From Octadecabacter antarcticus 307 (GTDB lineage: Bacteria; Pseudomonadota; Alphaproteobacteria; Rhodobacterales; Rhodobacteraceae): a DNA stretch of 64,000 nt. The number at the start of each line of letters is the position of its first letter. Positions within the stretch are counted from its first letter, which is position 1. Below, piece after piece: positions 62,661 to 64,000 of this stretch. The DNA is taken from the NCBI RefSeq assembly GCF_000155675.2, contig NC_020911.1, forward strand, positions 4,516,501-4,580,500, given 5' to 3'. The position numbers were made by a program, and so were the translations under genes. The notes beneath the pieces are model-generated. The model saw only the letters and a program-made list of their open reading frames with translations. It made no database searches and was not told the origin of the DNA.

Positions 62661-62808
62661 ATGATGCAGGTGAACTTGGCAGGGAGATGTCCGCGATGCG
62701 GGCTTAACGACTTTGGGTGCGTTCTCAATCAAGAAGGGTGACAAGGTGACGCCCTCAGGAAACTGGGATGAACTGCTAAGCGTTCAGTAATGCATCCAGA
62801 GGTTCACT
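62661..62808. other. 148-bp remnant region before LysE gene
   Basis: No intact gene. A plus-strand frame from about 62699 to TAA 62788-62790 (AGLTTLGAFSIKKGDKVTPS, then GNWDELLSVQ) looks like the tail of a protein but has no start. AGAGG at 62798-62802 is a possible ribosome binding site for the following reading frame. Confidence 0.3.
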
Positions 62809-63441
62809 ATACCCCCGATAGAGCTTGTTATTCCGTTCCTACTCGCGACCTCTTTTTTTGCCTTCACGCCCGGTCCGGGCATGTTCTACATGGCCATTCA
62901 AACCATGGTACATGGGGCAAAGGCTGGCTGGCTTAGTTCCTTCGCCTTTCATGTCGCGTCATATCTTCACATCCTTCTGGCGGCGTTTGGCGTAACCGTT
63001 CTACTCAAAACAGCACCCTATTTATTGCTCGTTTTGAAGCTGGCTGGCGCTGCGTATCTGATCTGGATGGGATTGCGCATGTTGTTGAAAACGAATGAGG
63101 TTCAGTCTGCGCCAACGACATCTGTCAAAAAGACGTCATCACAGGCCTTCAAGGACAGCTTGATCGTTGAGATTTTGAATCCAAAATCTGCGCTGTTCTA
63201 TTTTGCTTTCCTGCCCCAGTTCACATCCTCGGACGGTTCAGCAGAGGTTTGGCTTCAAATTTTGCTTTTGGGGACAATAGCAGATGTGATGTTCAGCGCC
63301 ACCGATGTCGTCTGCATTCTGTCTGCACGGCTCGTTGCAGCAGGGATTTTTTCGTCAGTTCAAACGGCGGTATGGGGACGCAGGATTGGCGGCAGTATAT
63401 TGATTGCGATGGGTGCAAAAACCGCAACCGGTACGAATTAA
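62809..63441 (+). CDS. LysE family translocator without a standard start codon
   Basis: The coding frame opens after TAA 62788-62790 and already carries family sequence (IELVIPFLLATSFFAFTPGP) before the first ATG at 62881, which would remove the first membrane segment and the TPGP motif. No ATG, GTG or TTG occurs in frame upstream; ATA at 62809, six bases after AGAGG, or ATA 62818 are where a start codon would be expected. With 62809 the protein has about 210 residues, normal length, and is otherwise intact (LKLAGAAYLIWMGLRML, NPKSALFYFAFLPQF). Either a non-standard start is used, or a point mutation has silenced the gene. Confidence 0.7.
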   Translation: MPPIELVIPFLLATSFFAFTPGPGMFYMAIQTMVHGAKAGWLSSFAFHVASYLHILLAAFGVTVLLKTAPYLLLVLKLAGAAYLIWMGLRMLLKTNEVQSAPTTSVKKTSSQAFKDSLIVEILNPKSALFYFAFLPQFTSSDGSAEVWLQILLLGTIADVMFSATDVVCILSARLVAAGIFSSVQTAVWGRRIGGSILIAMGAKTATGTN

Positions 63442-63496
63442 GCACAGCGCGAACAGCTTAATATTTGGGCTCATACTGGACATCGAATACCGCCAC

Positions 63497-64000
63497 CTAC
63501 GTCACCACCCGCAGCGTCAGATTAATGCGCCCACCGCCCGACAACAACGTCGACGACCCCGCCCGCGTTTTGTCGATGCCGTGATAGACCAGCCGCGCGT
63601 CGCCGCCCATCACCACCACATCGCCTGACTTTAACCAGATCGATTCTGTCTTGCCGCCGCGCGTGGTGTTGCCAATACGAAACAACCCGTCATCACCTAA
63701 AGACACCGACACGACAGGTTCCCCAAACTCCGCCTCATCACGGTCCTGATGCATCCCCATCTTCGCAGTCTCGCGATACAGGTTCACCAAACAACACTCG
63801 GGCACGCGCGCAGACCCAGAAACCTGCCCCCAAACATCCAAAACAGACGCTGGAATTGCGGGCCACGCTGGGCCATTCGGATGATTTTCCGAATATCTGT
63901 AGCCTGATCGGTCAGAAACCCAGCCAAACCGCCCCGCACTGGTCATTTGCACCGACATCTGCTTGCCATAAGGCGTCATTGGCGAAAACAGTGGCGCTTC
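63497..64000 (-). CDS. AlkB-family 2-oxoglutarate/iron dioxygenase, 3' part
   Basis: The frame is open through the right edge of the window, so the N terminus is missing; 168 codons are visible. The double-stranded beta-helix shows the iron ligands His-x-Asp in MGMHQDRDEAEFGEPVVSVS and the distal His in LVYHGIDKTRAG. The 2-oxoglutarate Arg is in GGGRINLTLRVV. The nucleotide-recognition lid is seen in GKQMSVQMTSAGRFGWVSD. It should repair methylated bases (1-methyladenine, 3-methylcytosine) by oxidative demethylation. Convergent with the LysE gene. Confidence 0.92.
   Translation of the reverse strand, partial: EAPLFSPMTPYGKQMSVQMTSAGRFGWVSDRSGYRYSENHPNGPAWPAIPASVLDVWGQVSGSARVPECCLVNLYRETAKMGMHQDRDEAEFGEPVVSVSLGDDGLFRIGNTTRGGKTESIWLKSGDVVVMGGDARLVYHGIDKTRAGSSTLLSGGGRINLTLRVVT

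Overview
The window looks like chromosomal DNA of a marine alphaproteobacterium of the Rhodobacteraceae (Roseobacter group). The basis is gene content and order: an rpoE-chrR pair with a divergent oxidoreductase/DUF1365/transporter/SDR operon, the rsmB-heparinase-purH-lspA-bamF-M16-M16 run, a long-form hpf next to ptsN after lptCAB, DUF1674 and DUF3035 proteins, and GcvT-type demethylating dehydrogenases. The sequence is moderately GC-rich and densely coded on both strands. The genus cannot be fixed from the sequence; several decayed insertion sequences suggest a lineage with active transposition.

Layout. 1-0.5 kb: 3' part of an IS30 transposase. 0.7-7.2 kb: an acetyltransferase, then a secreted triple-PPC protein and a secreted caspase-like/peptidoglycan-binding protein facing each other. 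Between these two lies a 2.66-kb insertion element with perfect 26-bp inverted repeats, which split their shared transcription terminator. 7.4-14 kb: saccharopine dehydrogenase, then the RpoE/ChrR photo-oxidative stress locus. 14-25.3 kb: two small orphan genes, mutL and a long minus-strand housekeeping operon. 25.3-35.4 kb: DUF1674, dapB, rbfA, truB, rpsO, a THUMP methyltransferase and pnp. 35.5-38.5 kb: L,D-transpeptidase, peroxiredoxin, pseudouridine synthase and RarD-type permease. 38.6-46 kb: a six-gene operon for methylated amines (two dimethylglycine/sarcosine-type dehydrogenases, a homocysteine methyltransferase, a GFA protein, a LysE exporter and an XRE-cupin regulator).

46-48.6 kb is a decay zone: a truncated GAF gene, a dead IS30 and a frameshifted membrane/coiled-coil gene. 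48.6-53.4 kb holds an RNase D-like gene, then kdsD-lptC-lptA-lptB-hpf-ptsN, which makes the Kdo precursor and the LPS export machine. 53.4-62.3 kb is a surface-polysaccharide region: a double sulfotransferase, three glycosyltransferases, galU, kdsB, cysQ and one ABC-2 permease. The last 1.7 kb holds a broken SH3 protein, a LysE gene without a normal start codon and the 3' part of an AlkB-family gene.

The most unusual items are the 2.66-kb element and its insertion site, the secreted caspase-like protein that lacks its catalytic cysteine, the two-module sulfotransferase with its glycan-modification neighbours, and the ABC permease with no ATPase beside it. No tRNA, rRNA or CRISPR array was seen.
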